NCBI RefSeq assembly: GCF_039540195.1
Contig: NZ_BAABEO010000034.1
Location: forward strand, 124,001 to 188,000
From: Zafaria ginkgonis
GTDB lineage: Bacteria > Actinomycetota > Actinomycetes > Actinomycetales > Micrococcaceae
Reading direction: 5' to 3'
Length of the DNA stretch: 64,000 bases
Under the pieces are notes generated by a model. It saw only the letters and a list, made by a program, of their open reading frames with translations. It did no database searches and was not told where the DNA came from. Positions 14,895-23,111 of this stretch are shown here, piece after piece. Position 1 is the first letter of the stretch; the number at the start of each line of letters is the position of its first letter. The position numbers and the translations under genes were made by a program.

Positions 14895-16060
14895 CCCACA
14901 TGCCCACCATGCACGCAGGAAACATCGCCATCGTCGGTGCTTCCGAAACGACCGAAATCGGGTCCCTGCCGCAGATGTCCATGCTGGACCTGCACGCCGA
15001 GGCGGCGCTCAACGCGTTGCGCGACGCCGGACTGAGTGTCGCCGACGTCGACGGCGTGGCCACGGCCGGACCCCTGGCCATGGAGGTCAGCCACCACCTC
15101 GGCATCACGCCTCGCTGGTTGGACGGGACGATGGTCGGTGGCGGCAGCTTCATGCTGCTGGTCCGGCACGCCGCCGCCGCCATCGCCTCGGGGGCCGCAC
15201 GGACCGTGCTCATCACGCACGGCGAATCCGGACGATCACGCGTCGGAATGAACCCGTGGGTGCGCGCGCCGGAATCCTTCGTGGGCCAGTTCGAGATGCC
15301 CTACGGGGCACAGATGCCGTACTCGACTTTCACCCTGCCCGTCATGCGCTTCCTGCACGAGCGCGGCATGGATCGCGAGGATCTGGCACGAGTCGTCGTG
15401 GCCCAGCGGCAGTGGGCCGTCAAAAACCCCCGGGCCCTGAAGCGCGACCCGCTGACCATCGAGGACGCGCTTTCCTCGGCGCTGGTGGCCTACCCGTTCA
15501 CGAAGGACATGTGTTGCGTGGTCACCGACGGGGGCGGGGCGTTGGTGCTGACCTCGGCGGAGCGGGCGCGTGACCTTCCCGCAGGGGGCCGGGCCATATT
15601 TCTGCTTGGCTCGGGTGAATCTGCTGAGGCGCCGCTGGTCTCCCAGATGGAGGAAGCCGGTTCCTTCCACGCCTTCCGCCGTTCCAGCACCGAGGCCTTT
15701 GAGACCGCCGGGGTCGGGCACGCCGACATCGATCACCTGATGATCTACGACGCCTTTGCCCACCTTCCCCTCTACGGCCTCGAGGATCTCGGGTTCGTGG
15801 GCCGCGGGGAATCGGGCGCCTTCATCGCTGAGGGACACACCGGGCTGGACGGCGCGCTGCCGATGAACACGAACGGCGGCGGCCTCTCCTATACCCACAC
15901 CGGGATGTACGGAATGTTCGCCATCCTGGAGGCCGTCCGGCAACTCCGCGGCGAGGCGGCGGCCCAAGTGCCCGGGGTGAAAACCAGCTTCGTCCAAGGC
16001 GTGGGGCTGTTCTTCGCAGCCAGCGCCAGCCTGGTCCTGGGTACCGCGGATACCGTGTAG
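14891..16060 (+). CDS. Thiolase-like protein lacking the nucleophilic Cys (Ltp2-type aldolase candidate)
   Basis: About 389-residue thiolase-superfamily protein. The fold is clear: IAIVGASETTEIG at the N terminus, CCVVTDGGGALVL mid-protein, the ENDAF-like block MIYDAFAHLPLY and the C-terminal NTNGGGLSYTHTGMYG with the conserved His. The N-terminal active-site loop that holds the catalytic Cys in true thiolases reads DGTMVGGGSFML, without Cys. SCP2-type thiolase-like proteins without this Cys include Ltp2, a retro-aldolase acting with a DUF35 partner; the adjacent DUF35 gene supports the same role here. GTG at 14891 gives a GTGA overlap; ATG at 14900 is an alternative start with slightly better ribosome-site spacing. 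Confidence 0.8.
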   Translation: MTHMPTMHAGNIAIVGASETTEIGSLPQMSMLDLHAEAALNALRDAGLSVADVDGVATAGPLAMEVSHHLGITPRWLDGTMVGGGSFMLLVRHAAAAIASGAARTVLITHGESGRSRVGMNPWVRAPESFVGQFEMPYGAQMPYSTFTLPVMRFLHERGMDREDLARVVVAQRQWAVKNPRALKRDPLTIEDALSSALVAYPFTKDMCCVVTDGGGALVLTSAERARDLPAGGRAIFLLGSGESAEAPLVSQMEEAGSFHAFRRSSTEAFETAGVGHADIDHLMIYDAFAHLPLYGLEDLGFVGRGESGAFIAEGHTGLDGALPMNTNGGGLSYTHTGMYGMFAILEAVRQLRGEAAAQVPGVKTSFVQGVGLFFAASASLVLGTADTV

Positions 16061-16068
16061 CCGCGCTG

Positions 16069-16127
16069 GCCCCCAACCGTGGACGAAGCCCTGACATCGG
16101 TGCAGGGTGAAGTCCATGGTTGGGGGC
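16069..16127. terminator. Long hairpin downstream of the thiolase-like gene
   Basis: Outer arms 16069-16083 and 16113-16127 pair over 15 bases with one G-T wobble, and an inner CCCTG/CAGGG stem (16089-16093 with 16103-16107) stacks inside. It begins eight bases after the thiolase-like stop and likely terminates the TetR-controlled operon. Confidence 0.6.
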
Positions 16128-16229
16128 GCGCCAGACCGGCGAGTGCGCCGACCCGGCCCGCCGTTCGGGGATTTGCCGATCCCGCGCGCCGCTGTTCAAC
16201 GAACGCCCGCCGCGGCGTAGGGTCGGCCC

Positions 16230-16934
16230 ATGGACATCGTTCTGGTTCCCGGATTCTGGTTGGACGCCTCCTCGTGGGACGCAGTGGCGCCCACGCTGAC
16301 CGAGGCGGGGCACCGGCTGCACCCGGTGACGCTGCCCGGCCTGGAGTCGGTGGAGGCCCCGCGGGCCGGCATCGGGCTGGCGGACCACGTTGCCGCCGTC
16401 GTTCAGTTGGTCGACGGGCTCGAAGGGCCCGTGGTGCTCGTGGGGCACTCCGGCGGGGGAGCTGTCATTCACGCGGTCGCCGACGCCCGCCCGGAGAAGA
16501 TCGCGCGCAGCGTCTACGTGGACAGCGGGCCGCTCGGCGAGGGCGGGTCCATCAACGACGAATTGCCTTCCGAGGGCGATGAGGTACCGCTGCCGCCGTG
16601 GGACGGCTTCGAGGAGGCGGACCTGCGGGACTTGGACGAGGAACTCCGGGACCAGTTCCGGGCGCGGGCCATCCCGGAGCCGCGCGGCGTGGCCCAGGAC
16701 CCCCAGCACCTGCACGACGTGCGCCGGTACGCGGTCCCGGCCACCGTGATCGCCTGCGCCTATCCGTCCTCGCTGCTGCAGGAGTGGATCGACTCGGGGC
16801 ACCCGTACGTGGCCGAGCTGGCCCGCATCCGCGACGTCGAGTTCGTGGACCTGCCCACCGGCCACTGGCCGCAGTTCACCAAGCCGAAGGAACTGGCGGC
16901 GGTCATCCTTTCGGCGGTGGACCGGACCGCGTAG
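16230..16934 (+). CDS. Alpha/beta-hydrolase
   Basis: 234-residue cytoplasmic hydrolase with the HNL/esterase-like start VLVPGFWLDASSW, the nucleophile elbow VGHSGGGAV (Ser about 72) and the C-terminal His in PTGHWPQFTKP (about 214). An Asp for the triad is less obvious; the ACAYPSS region is close to where it should fall. It resembles the small EstC/salicylate-esterase-like group of actinomycetes. It stands alone, with 169 bases of mostly hairpin sequence upstream and the convergent LysR gene ending six bases after its stop. Substrate unknown. Confidence 0.82.
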   Translation: MDIVLVPGFWLDASSWDAVAPTLTEAGHRLHPVTLPGLESVEAPRAGIGLADHVAAVVQLVDGLEGPVVLVGHSGGGAVIHAVADARPEKIARSVYVDSGPLGEGGSINDELPSEGDEVPLPPWDGFEEADLRDLDEELRDQFRARAIPEPRGVAQDPQHLHDVRRYAVPATVIACAYPSSLLQEWIDSGHPYVAELARIRDVEFVDLPTGHWPQFTKPKELAAVILSAVDRTA

Positions 16935-16940
16935 GGGCGG

Positions 16941-17861
16941 CTACCCCCTCGGCTCCTGGCCTGATTCTTTGTCCGGCCAGCGCGCCCGCAGCGCCGCCAG
17001 CGTCTCCTCGACCAGCGCGCTCCGGGCCACCCCGGCCGGCAGCGACGCCATCACGGAGTTGGTGGGGACGTCGTCGGCCAGCGGCCGGAAGACCAGCGGC
17101 CGCCCCTCGGGGGAGAGCGCCGTCTCCTGCATCAGCAGCGAATACGCCAGCCCCCGGCCCACGATCGACTGGATCGCCTGCACGCTGGCGCTGCGCCAGC
17201 GCACCAGCGGCTCCACCCCATGGCGCTGGAACTCGGCGATGGTCCGCTGCAGGGCCGGCTCCTCGTCCATAAGCATGGCCGGGTACTTGGCCAGGTCGCG
17301 GAACCGGATCGATTCCCTGCCCGCCAGCGGATGGTCGGCCCCGAGCACCACCTTCCGGCGCTCCTCGCTGAGGACCACCGTGGCGCACTGCGGCTCGACC
17401 TGCGCCTCGTAGACCACGCACAGCTGCGCGCGCCCGGCCAGCATGGCCTCCTGGATCTGCGGTCCGGTCCCTTCCAGGAAATCCAGTTCGACGGCGGGAT
17501 GCCGCGTGGTGAACCACTCCACCAGGTGCGGGATCACGTGCATCGCCAGGGTGCGGAACACGCCCACCACCAGGCGCCCGGAGAGTTCCCCGTGGACCTG
17601 GTGAAGCGCGGTGGACATCTCCGCGACCTGGTCGGCAACCAGTCGGGCCCGCGTGGCGACCGTCTGCCCCTCGGCCGTCAGCGCCACGCCCTTGCCCCGG
17701 CGGCGGATGACCAGGGTGGCCCCGAGCGCGTCCTCCAGCTGTCCCAGCGCCAGGCTGACCGCCGCCTGGCTGACGTTGCAGCGCCGCGCGGCCTCGGTCA
17801 CCGACTGCGTTTCGGCGATGGCCGCGAAGTACTCCAACTGGCGCAGCGTGATTTCCTTCAA
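16941..17861 (-). CDS. LysR family transcriptional regulator
   Basis: 306-residue LysR-type regulator. The N-terminal winged helix-turn-helix is standard (LRQLEYFAAIAETQSVTEAARR, then QAAVSLALGQLEDALGATL), followed by a periplasmic-binding-like sensor domain from about residue 90. It is divergent from a metallo-hydrolase and an MHS transporter, with a TATGCCA/TGGCATA repeat in the 142-bp gap, so it likely controls them. The sensor region contains VLSEERRKVVLGADHPLAG, typical of aromatic or organic-acid responsive members. The inducer is unknown. Confidence 0.92.
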   Translation of the reverse strand: MKEITLRQLEYFAAIAETQSVTEAARRCNVSQAAVSLALGQLEDALGATLVIRRRGKGVALTAEGQTVATRARLVADQVAEMSTALHQVHGELSGRLVVGVFRTLAMHVIPHLVEWFTTRHPAVELDFLEGTGPQIQEAMLAGRAQLCVVYEAQVEPQCATVVLSEERRKVVLGADHPLAGRESIRFRDLAKYPAMLMDEEPALQRTIAEFQRHGVEPLVRWRSASVQAIQSIVGRGLAYSLLMQETALSPEGRPLVFRPLADDVPTNSVMASLPAGVARSALVEETLAALRARWPDKESGQEPRG

Positions 17862-17887
17862 GCCGTTCTCCTTGCATGAGTTTTGCT

Positions 17888-17920
17888 TATGCCACTAGTC
17901 AGAAATTGTAGTTTGGCATA
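17888..17920. promoter_or_regulatory. Candidate LysR binding site
   Basis: Inverted repeat TATGCCA (17888-17894) and TGGCATA (17914-17920), centred 19 bases apart within the 142-bp divergent region between the LysR gene and the metallo-hydrolase. It is the only AT-rich part of that region and probably overlaps both promoters. Confidence 0.55.
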
Positions 17921-18003
17921 TGTGATGGGCGCCACCAGACTGGATTCAAGTTCGAATCCCCAAGCCGCACTTCCCCGGAACGGCGCCCCCAAGGAGACAC
18001 CCG

Positions 18004-19086
18004 ATGACCGCAACCCCCGACAGCGCCGCCACCCCCAACGGCGTCCCGTACGTCGTCACGCTGGGAACCGCCGGCGGTCCGCGCTGGTGGAAGGACCACG
18101 CCGGCACGCCGCGCTTCGGCATCGCCACCGCCGTCGTCGTCAACGGGACCTGGTACCTGGTGGACTGCGGCCAGGGCGCGGGGCGCCAGGCCAACGCGGC
18201 CGGCCTGAAGATGGCGGATCTCGGCGGGATCTTCGTGACCCACATGCACTCGGACCACACCGTGGACCTGCCCTCCCTGCTGCTGTTCGGGGCGTTCGAA
18301 CTCAAGAACACCGCCCGCGGCCCCATCCCGATCGTGGGCCCCGGCGACCGCGGCAAGCTGCCCCCGCTCTCGCCCCGCGCCACCTCCGTCCCCGTCCCGG
18401 TCGCCCCGCACCGGCCCACCCCCGGCGTTGCCGGCCTGGTGGAGGGCCTGCTTGCCGCCTACGCGACCGACTGCAACGACCGCATCTTCGACTCCCTGGC
18501 CACCTCGCCGCTGGAGCAGTTCGAGGCCCGCGAGATCCGCCTGCCGGAGGGAACCGGGTTCGATCCGGACCACAACGTGGCCCCGGACATGGAGCCGTTC
18601 GAGGTGTTCCGCGACGCCAACGTCACGGTCAGCGCCATTTTGGTCTCCCACCACCCCACCGCACCCGCGTATGCCTTCCGGTTCGACACCGCGCAGGGCT
18701 CCGTCACGATCTCGGGGGACACCGCCCCCTGTTCCAACATGGTGCGCCTGGCCCGCGGCACGGACCTGCTGCTGCACGAGGCGATCAACCTGGACGTCCT
18801 GGCCGCGCAGTACTCCGACGCGCAGATGCTCCAGGCCACCATGGACCACCACCGCCGCGCCCACACCACCGCCGAAGAGGCCGGGCGGATCGCCGCCGAC
18901 GCCGGCGTGCGCCACCTCGCCCTGCACCACCTGGTGCCGAGCTACTCCCCGCCGGAGGCCTGGGAGAAGGCCCGCACCACGTTCTCCGGTCCGCTCTCCA
19001 TCCCGGACGACCTCGACGTCATCGCCTTCGGCGCCGGCGCCGAGTCCCAGCAACCCGTTCCCGCCGGCACCGCCGCCGGCTGGTAG
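18004..19086 (+). CDS. MBL-fold metallo-hydrolase (RNase Z/arylsulfatase-like architecture)
   Basis: 360-residue metallo-beta-lactamase-fold enzyme. The metal site is visible as THMHSDHTVDLP (about residues 80-91), ILVSHHPT (about 217), SGDTAPCSNM with the bridging Asp (about 238) and LALHHLVPSYSP near the C terminus. This order, with the late HHL motif, matches RNase Z-like/arylsulfatase-type or AHL-lactonase-like hydrolases rather than glyoxalase II. GAGGPRWWKDHAG near the N terminus is typical of a catabolic subgroup acting on small organic substrates. AAGGAGA precedes the ATG. It is followed 24 bases later by an MHS transporter and faces a LysR gene, so it probably processes a compound that the transporter imports. 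Confidence 0.82.
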   Translation: MTATPDSAATPNGVPYVVTLGTAGGPRWWKDHAGTPRFGIATAVVVNGTWYLVDCGQGAGRQANAAGLKMADLGGIFVTHMHSDHTVDLPSLLLFGAFELKNTARGPIPIVGPGDRGKLPPLSPRATSVPVPVAPHRPTPGVAGLVEGLLAAYATDCNDRIFDSLATSPLEQFEAREIRLPEGTGFDPDHNVAPDMEPFEVFRDANVTVSAILVSHHPTAPAYAFRFDTAQGSVTISGDTAPCSNMVRLARGTDLLLHEAINLDVLAAQYSDAQMLQATMDHHRRAHTTAEEAGRIAADAGVRHLALHHLVPSYSPPEAWEKARTTFSGPLSIPDDLDVIAFGAGAESQQPVPAGTAAGW

Positions 19087-19110
19087 ATTCACTCACCCTC
19101 AAGGAACGCC

Positions 19111-20529
19111 ATGACCCTGAATGCCAACGCCCCGGGACCCGTGCCCGGACCGACCGCCAGCTACACCGCCAGCCCGCAGGAGATGCGCCGCATCCTCTTC
19201 TCCAGCTTCCTGGGCACCGCGGTGGAGTACTACGACTTCATCCTCTACGCCACCGCCGCCGGGATCGTCTTCAACCAGGTGTTCTTCGCCGGAATGGACC
19301 CCAGCCTGGCCATCTTCGTCTCCTTCGGCACGCTCGCCGTCGGCTACATCGCCCGGCCCCTGGGCGGGTTCATCTTCGGGCACCTCGGGGACAAGGTCGG
19401 CCGCAAGTCGATCCTCGTGGGCACCGTCCTGATGATGGGCCTGGCCTCCACGGCCATCGGCCTGCTGCCCACCAGCGAACAGATCGGCGTCTGGGCCCCC
19501 ATTCTGCTGGTGAGCCTGCGACTCTTCCAGGGCATCGCCGTCGGCGGCGAATGGGGTGGCGCCATGCTGCTGGCCTTCGAGAACTCCAAGAAGGAATCCC
19601 GCGGGTTCGCGGCCGCCTTCGCCTACATGGGCGCCCCGGCCGGCACCATCCTCGGCACCCTGATGCTCTCGGCCATGTCCACGCTCCCGAAGGAGCAGTT
19701 CATCGAGTGGGGCTGGCGCGTGCCGTTCGTGCTCTCCGCCGTGCTGATGGCCCTGGGCATCTTCATCCGTATGCGGGTTTCCGAGTCCCGCGTCTTCAAG
19801 GAACTCTCCGCCAAGAGCGAGGCGAAGAAGAGCCGCGTCCCGGCCGCCGAGCTGTTCCGGGAACACCCCAAGTCCCTGCTCGTCGCGGTGGCCTCCGGCC
19901 TGTCCGGCCAGATGGCGCAGGGCCTGATGGGCGCCTGGGCGATCTCCTACGCCGTCCAGCAGGCCGTCCTGGCCCAGACCGAGGTGCTCAACCTGAAGGC
20001 GATCGGCGGGGTGGGCACGATCGCGGCGATCATCGTCGCCTCCAAGCTCTCCGACCGGCTGGGGCGCCGGCGCATCCTGATCTGGGGCAACATCGGGGCC
20101 ATGCTCCTGGCCTTCCCGGTGATGGGCCTGCTGGAGATGGGCTCCACGACCGCCTTCCTGCTGGCCATCTTCCTGGGCCTGAGCCTGGTCCAGGGCTTCA
20201 CGGCCGGCCCGTACGGCGCGTTCGTCGGTGAACTGTTCCCCACCTCCGTGCGCTACTCCGGCACCTCGATCGGCTACCAGTTGGCCTCCACGCTCGGCGC
20301 CGGCTTCACCCCGATGATCGCCACCGCGCTGGTGATGGCCGGCGGCGGATCGCTGTGGATGGTGGCCGTGCTGTGGATGGCCTTCTCCGCGATGAGCCTG
20401 GTCTCGCTGCTGGCGGCCAAGGACCGCTCCCGCGAGGAGATCCAGGACCTCGACGGCGGGGCACCGGGCACCGACGGAACCGCGGCCGACGGCGCGCGCG
20501 GCACCGGGAGGCTCGCCCCGACCGCGTAG
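19111..20529 (+). CDS. MFS transporter, metabolite:H+ symporter (MHS) family
   Basis: 472-residue twelve-segment transporter. The MHS hallmark VEYYDFILYATAAG is at about residues 35-48, GHLGDKVGRKS is the loop 2-3 signature, and RLFQGIAVGGEWGG (about 130) is the family block found in shikimate, alpha-ketoglutarate and proline/betaine symporters. It is the second gene after the metallo-hydrolase and most likely imports that enzyme's organic-acid substrate with protons. The hydrophilic C-terminal tail (about residues 440-472) is rich in Asp, Gly and Ala and has no motif I recognise. A strong hairpin follows the stop. Confidence 0.9.
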   Translation: MTLNANAPGPVPGPTASYTASPQEMRRILFSSFLGTAVEYYDFILYATAAGIVFNQVFFAGMDPSLAIFVSFGTLAVGYIARPLGGFIFGHLGDKVGRKSILVGTVLMMGLASTAIGLLPTSEQIGVWAPILLVSLRLFQGIAVGGEWGGAMLLAFENSKKESRGFAAAFAYMGAPAGTILGTLMLSAMSTLPKEQFIEWGWRVPFVLSAVLMALGIFIRMRVSESRVFKELSAKSEAKKSRVPAAELFREHPKSLLVAVASGLSGQMAQGLMGAWAISYAVQQAVLAQTEVLNLKAIGGVGTIAAIIVASKLSDRLGRRRILIWGNIGAMLLAFPVMGLLEMGSTTAFLLAIFLGLSLVQGFTAGPYGAFVGELFPTSVRYSGTSIGYQLASTLGAGFTPMIATALVMAGGGSLWMVAVLWMAFSAMSLVSLLAAKDRSREEIQDLDGGAPGTDGTAADGARGTGRLAPTA

Positions 20530-20541
20530 GGCAGTTCAGGT

Positions 20542-20575
20542 ACGACGCCGGCACCCGCCCGGGTGCCGGCGTCGT
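20542..20575. terminator. Hairpin terminator
   Basis: Perfect 16-bp inverted repeat (20542-20557 with 20560-20575) with a two-base nominal loop, starting 13 bases after the MHS transporter stop. The 3' arm ends in GGCGTCGT, a sequence shared with several other hairpins in this window. Confidence 0.8.
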
Positions 20576-20727
20576 GCCGTGCCCGGAGCCTCCGGAGGCG
20601 GGGCCGTTCGCCCGGCCCGAAGTTGCCGTGCCGCCGGGCGGACCGGTGTCCGCGGGCAGCGGAACATGGTTGAAGGATCAAGGGGACTGCCGTAGGGTTG
20701 TTTTAACCTTCAAGCATTGGAGCGACG

Positions 20728-21486
20728 ATGACGACCAGCTGCCCCGTATCCGCACCCCCGCGCGCCGTGGTCCCTGAAGCCCCGCCCCTCCCGGACACCC
20801 CTGCGGTCTCGGCCCCGGCCGTGGACCAGGCGGCCGCACTGGTCCGGACGCGGGTGCGCCTGCCGCTGGAGTTTGCCGACGGCTACGCCACCACCGCGGA
20901 CGTGTTCACCTTCGACGGCCTTCTTGACGGCCGGGAGCACCTGCTGGTGGGCCTGGGTGATTGGGAGCAGGCGCTGGACCGCTCCGCCGCGGGCGGTGAG
21001 GCGCCGCTGGTCCGGCCCCACAGCGAGTGCCTGACCGGCGACGTGTTCGGATCACAGCGGTGCGACTGCGGACCGCAGTTGCGCGAGGCGGTCGAGCGGA
21101 TCGCCGCCGCGGGCGGCTTCCTGCTCTACCTGCGGCAGGAGGGGCGCGGCATCGGCCTCTACGCCAAGCTGGACGCCTACGCGCTGCAGGACGCGGGCCT
21201 GGACACCTATGCGGCGAACGTGGCGCTGGGACGCGGTGAGGACGAGAGGGATTACCGGTCCGCGGCCCAGATGCTGCTGGCCTTGGGGGCCGGCAGGATC
21301 CGGCTGTTGAGCAACAACCCGGACAAGGCGGCGCAGCTGGAATCCCACGGCGTGGCCGTCGCGGAGCGGGTGCCCACCGGGGTGTTCCTCTCCGACGCCA
21401 ACGTCCACTACCTCACCGTCAAGCGCGACCATACGGCCCACACCCTGGACCTGGGGCAAGCCGTCTCCCGGCTGTCGCAGTCCTGA
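20728..21486 (+). CDS. ribA: GTP cyclohydrolase II
   Basis: 252-residue enzyme for the first step of riboflavin synthesis: GTP to 2,5-diamino-6-ribosylamino-4(3H)-pyrimidinone 5'-phosphate. The zinc site is complete (Cys101 in HSECLTGDVFGSQRCDC, then Cys112 and Cys114), and the GTP-binding block RQEGRGIGLYAKLDAYALQD and the late NNPDK motif (LLSNNPDKAAQL) are typical. It is a stand-alone RibA without the RibB domain and with a Pro/Ala-rich 35-residue N terminus. Upstream lies TTGAAGG (20670-20676) paired with CCTTCAA (20707-20713), possibly a hairpin or operator. No other rib gene is adjacent, but a RibD-C-like reductase follows on the other strand. Confidence 0.93.
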   Translation: MTTSCPVSAPPRAVVPEAPPLPDTPAVSAPAVDQAAALVRTRVRLPLEFADGYATTADVFTFDGLLDGREHLLVGLGDWEQALDRSAAGGEAPLVRPHSECLTGDVFGSQRCDCGPQLREAVERIAAAGGFLLYLRQEGRGIGLYAKLDAYALQDAGLDTYAANVALGRGEDERDYRSAAQMLLALGAGRIRLLSNNPDKAAQLESHGVAVAERVPTGVFLSDANVHYLTVKRDHTAHTLDLGQAVSRLSQS

Positions 21487-21520
21487 CCCCGGGTCCCTGA
21501 CGGTCCGGGGCTGATTCGAT

Positions 21521-22081
21521 TCAGCGCAGCCGGTAGGTCAGGCCCACGTGGCCGCTGGGGTGGGTCACCGCATTCTCGAGGGAAAGGCGGGCGTGTCCCA
21601 GGCTCGCGGGCGTGACCGACCACCCGGCCCCGATGAGCACCGGAACGATCCGCAGCCGCAGCTCGTCGACGAGCCCTGCGGCGAAGAGCGAATATGTCAA
21701 CGTCAGGCTGCCCCACACCACGATTCCCTGGTGGCGCTCCTTGAGGGAGGCGACGGACGCCGCCCCGTCGCCCCGGAGCAATTCGGCCTCCGTGTCGCCC
21801 CAGGGGGCCGAGTCCAGGGTGTTGGACACCACGTACTTGGGCAGCCGGTTGATGGGTTCGGCCACCGGCTCGACGGCGGGGTCGGCCGTGGGCCAGTAGC
21901 CGGCAAACATCCGGTAGGTGTTGGCCCCCAGGACGATCGCGTCGACGCGCTCCAGGAAGGCGAGCTGGTCCGGATCGGAGGGGTCCGCGACGTCCACCTC
22001 CTCGAAGAAGCCCAACCCGCCGTCGGGCTCGGCCGCGTAGCCGTCGGCGCTCACGATCTGCTCCACCGTCAAGATCCCCAT
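21521..22081 (-). CDS. Dihydrofolate reductase family protein (RibD C-terminal-like)
   Basis: 186-residue NADPH-dependent reductase-like protein of the RibD-C/DHFR fold. Recognisable parts are the N-terminal EQIVSADGYAAEP, DAIVLGANTYRMFAGYWP (about 46-63), KYVVSNTL (about 82) and VVWGSLTLTYSLFAAGLVDELRLRIVPVLIGAG (about 120-150). Many actinomycetes carry several such stand-alone proteins of unknown substrate. The ATG at 22081 has the sequence GAGGAACC upstream and is chosen over a longer frame beginning at 22270. It converges with ribA and is divergent from an alpha/beta-hydrolase. Confidence 0.82.
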   Translation of the reverse strand: MGILTVEQIVSADGYAAEPDGGLGFFEEVDVADPSDPDQLAFLERVDAIVLGANTYRMFAGYWPTADPAVEPVAEPINRLPKYVVSNTLDSAPWGDTEAELLRGDGAASVASLKERHQGIVVWGSLTLTYSLFAAGLVDELRLRIVPVLIGAGWSVTPASLGHARLSLENAVTHPSGHVGLTYRLR

Positions 22082-22250
22082 GGTTCCTCCGTGTTGGCGT
22101 CCCGCTCCGGCTTGAATCTTCGGGTCGCAGCCAGCGTACGTGCCGGGCAAACCTAGCGGGAGGGAATCCGGCGCTGTTCTTCCTTGCAGGGTGGGGGAGG
22201 GCGCATATTGGGCATGTCCGCCATCCTTGATGACAAGCCGAGGAGGAACC

Positions 22251-23096
22251 GTGTCCGAGGTTGCGACCACGTCCCTGGGCGACCGCGTCGCCTTCGACCG
22301 CCGGGGCGCGTTTGGCCACGGCGGTCCCTATAGCGACGCCGCCCATGCCGCCGGTGCCTATGACCGCGGCGCAGCACCCGCCGTCGTATTTGTCGCGGGG
22401 GCCGGCCCCTGGCGGGAGATCGACCGGGAAACCACGTCCACCGCGGAACTCCTGCAGGCCCGCGGGGTGGCCTCGATCGTGTACGACAGGCTCGGCCGCG
22501 GCGAAAGCCCTGCCGAAGGGCCCATCACCCTGGACCGTGAGGTCGCCGCGCTCGCCGCCCTGGTCGAGTCGGCCGGCGGGGACGCCGTGCTGTGCGGGCA
22601 CTCCTCGGGGTGCTCGATCGCGCTGTACGCGGCAACGCACGGGGTGCCCGTGGCCGGATTCGCGCTCTGGGAGGCGCCGCTCGCGCCCCCGGACAGCGGG
22701 GCCCGCGAATGGGCCGCGGAGATCGGACGGCTGCTCGACCACGGCGCCCTGGACGGCGCGCTGGCCGCATACATGAAGGACATGCCGCCCGAGATCCTCG
22801 AGGCGGTGCGCAGCATCCCCGCGATGGTGACCCAGGCCGGCAGCCTGCGCCCCGATGCCGAATCGCTGGCCTGGGCCGAATCCGCCCCGCTGGCCGACCT
22901 GTGCGCCGGCATCCGCGTCCCGGTCCTGGCGATGGTCGGCGAGGAGACCTACGAGATCATGGATTCCGCGGCCGAGCTGATCGCCGCCGCGATCCCGGGC
23001 GCCGAGCGCAAGCGCCTGCCCGGCGCCCAGCACGGCTGGAAGCCGGAACCGATGGCGGCCGAGCTGGCCGCGTTCGTGTCCCGGATCCGGCACTGA
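22251..23096 (+). CDS. Alpha/beta-hydrolase
   Basis: 281-residue hydrolase. It has an oxyanion-hole region VFVAGAGPW, the nucleophile elbow CGHSSGCSIAL (Ser about 119) and a C-terminal His in PGAQHGWKPEP (about 263); an Asp/Glu acid may be in LAMVGEETYEI. The GTG at 22251 is preceded by AGGAGG at ideal spacing, so longer in-frame starts are rejected. It sits between a divergent reductase gene and a convergent flavoprotein gene (15 bases between stops) with no operon partner. The role is unknown. Confidence 0.82.
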   Translation: MSEVATTSLGDRVAFDRRGAFGHGGPYSDAAHAAGAYDRGAAPAVVFVAGAGPWREIDRETTSTAELLQARGVASIVYDRLGRGESPAEGPITLDREVAALAALVESAGGDAVLCGHSSGCSIALYAATHGVPVAGFALWEAPLAPPDSGAREWAAEIGRLLDHGALDGALAAYMKDMPPEILEAVRSIPAMVTQAGSLRPDAESLAWAESAPLADLCAGIRVPVLAMVGEETYEIMDSAAELIAAAIPGAERKRLPGAQHGWKPEPMAAELAAFVSRIRH

Positions 23097-23111
23097 CGGG
23101 GAGTCCGCCGA

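Noticed and set aside
20670..20713. TTGAAGG/CCTTCAA pair upstream of ribA as an FMN riboswitch
   Set aside because: None of the conserved FMN-riboswitch blocks is present and the region is too short; at most it is a small hairpin or an operator.
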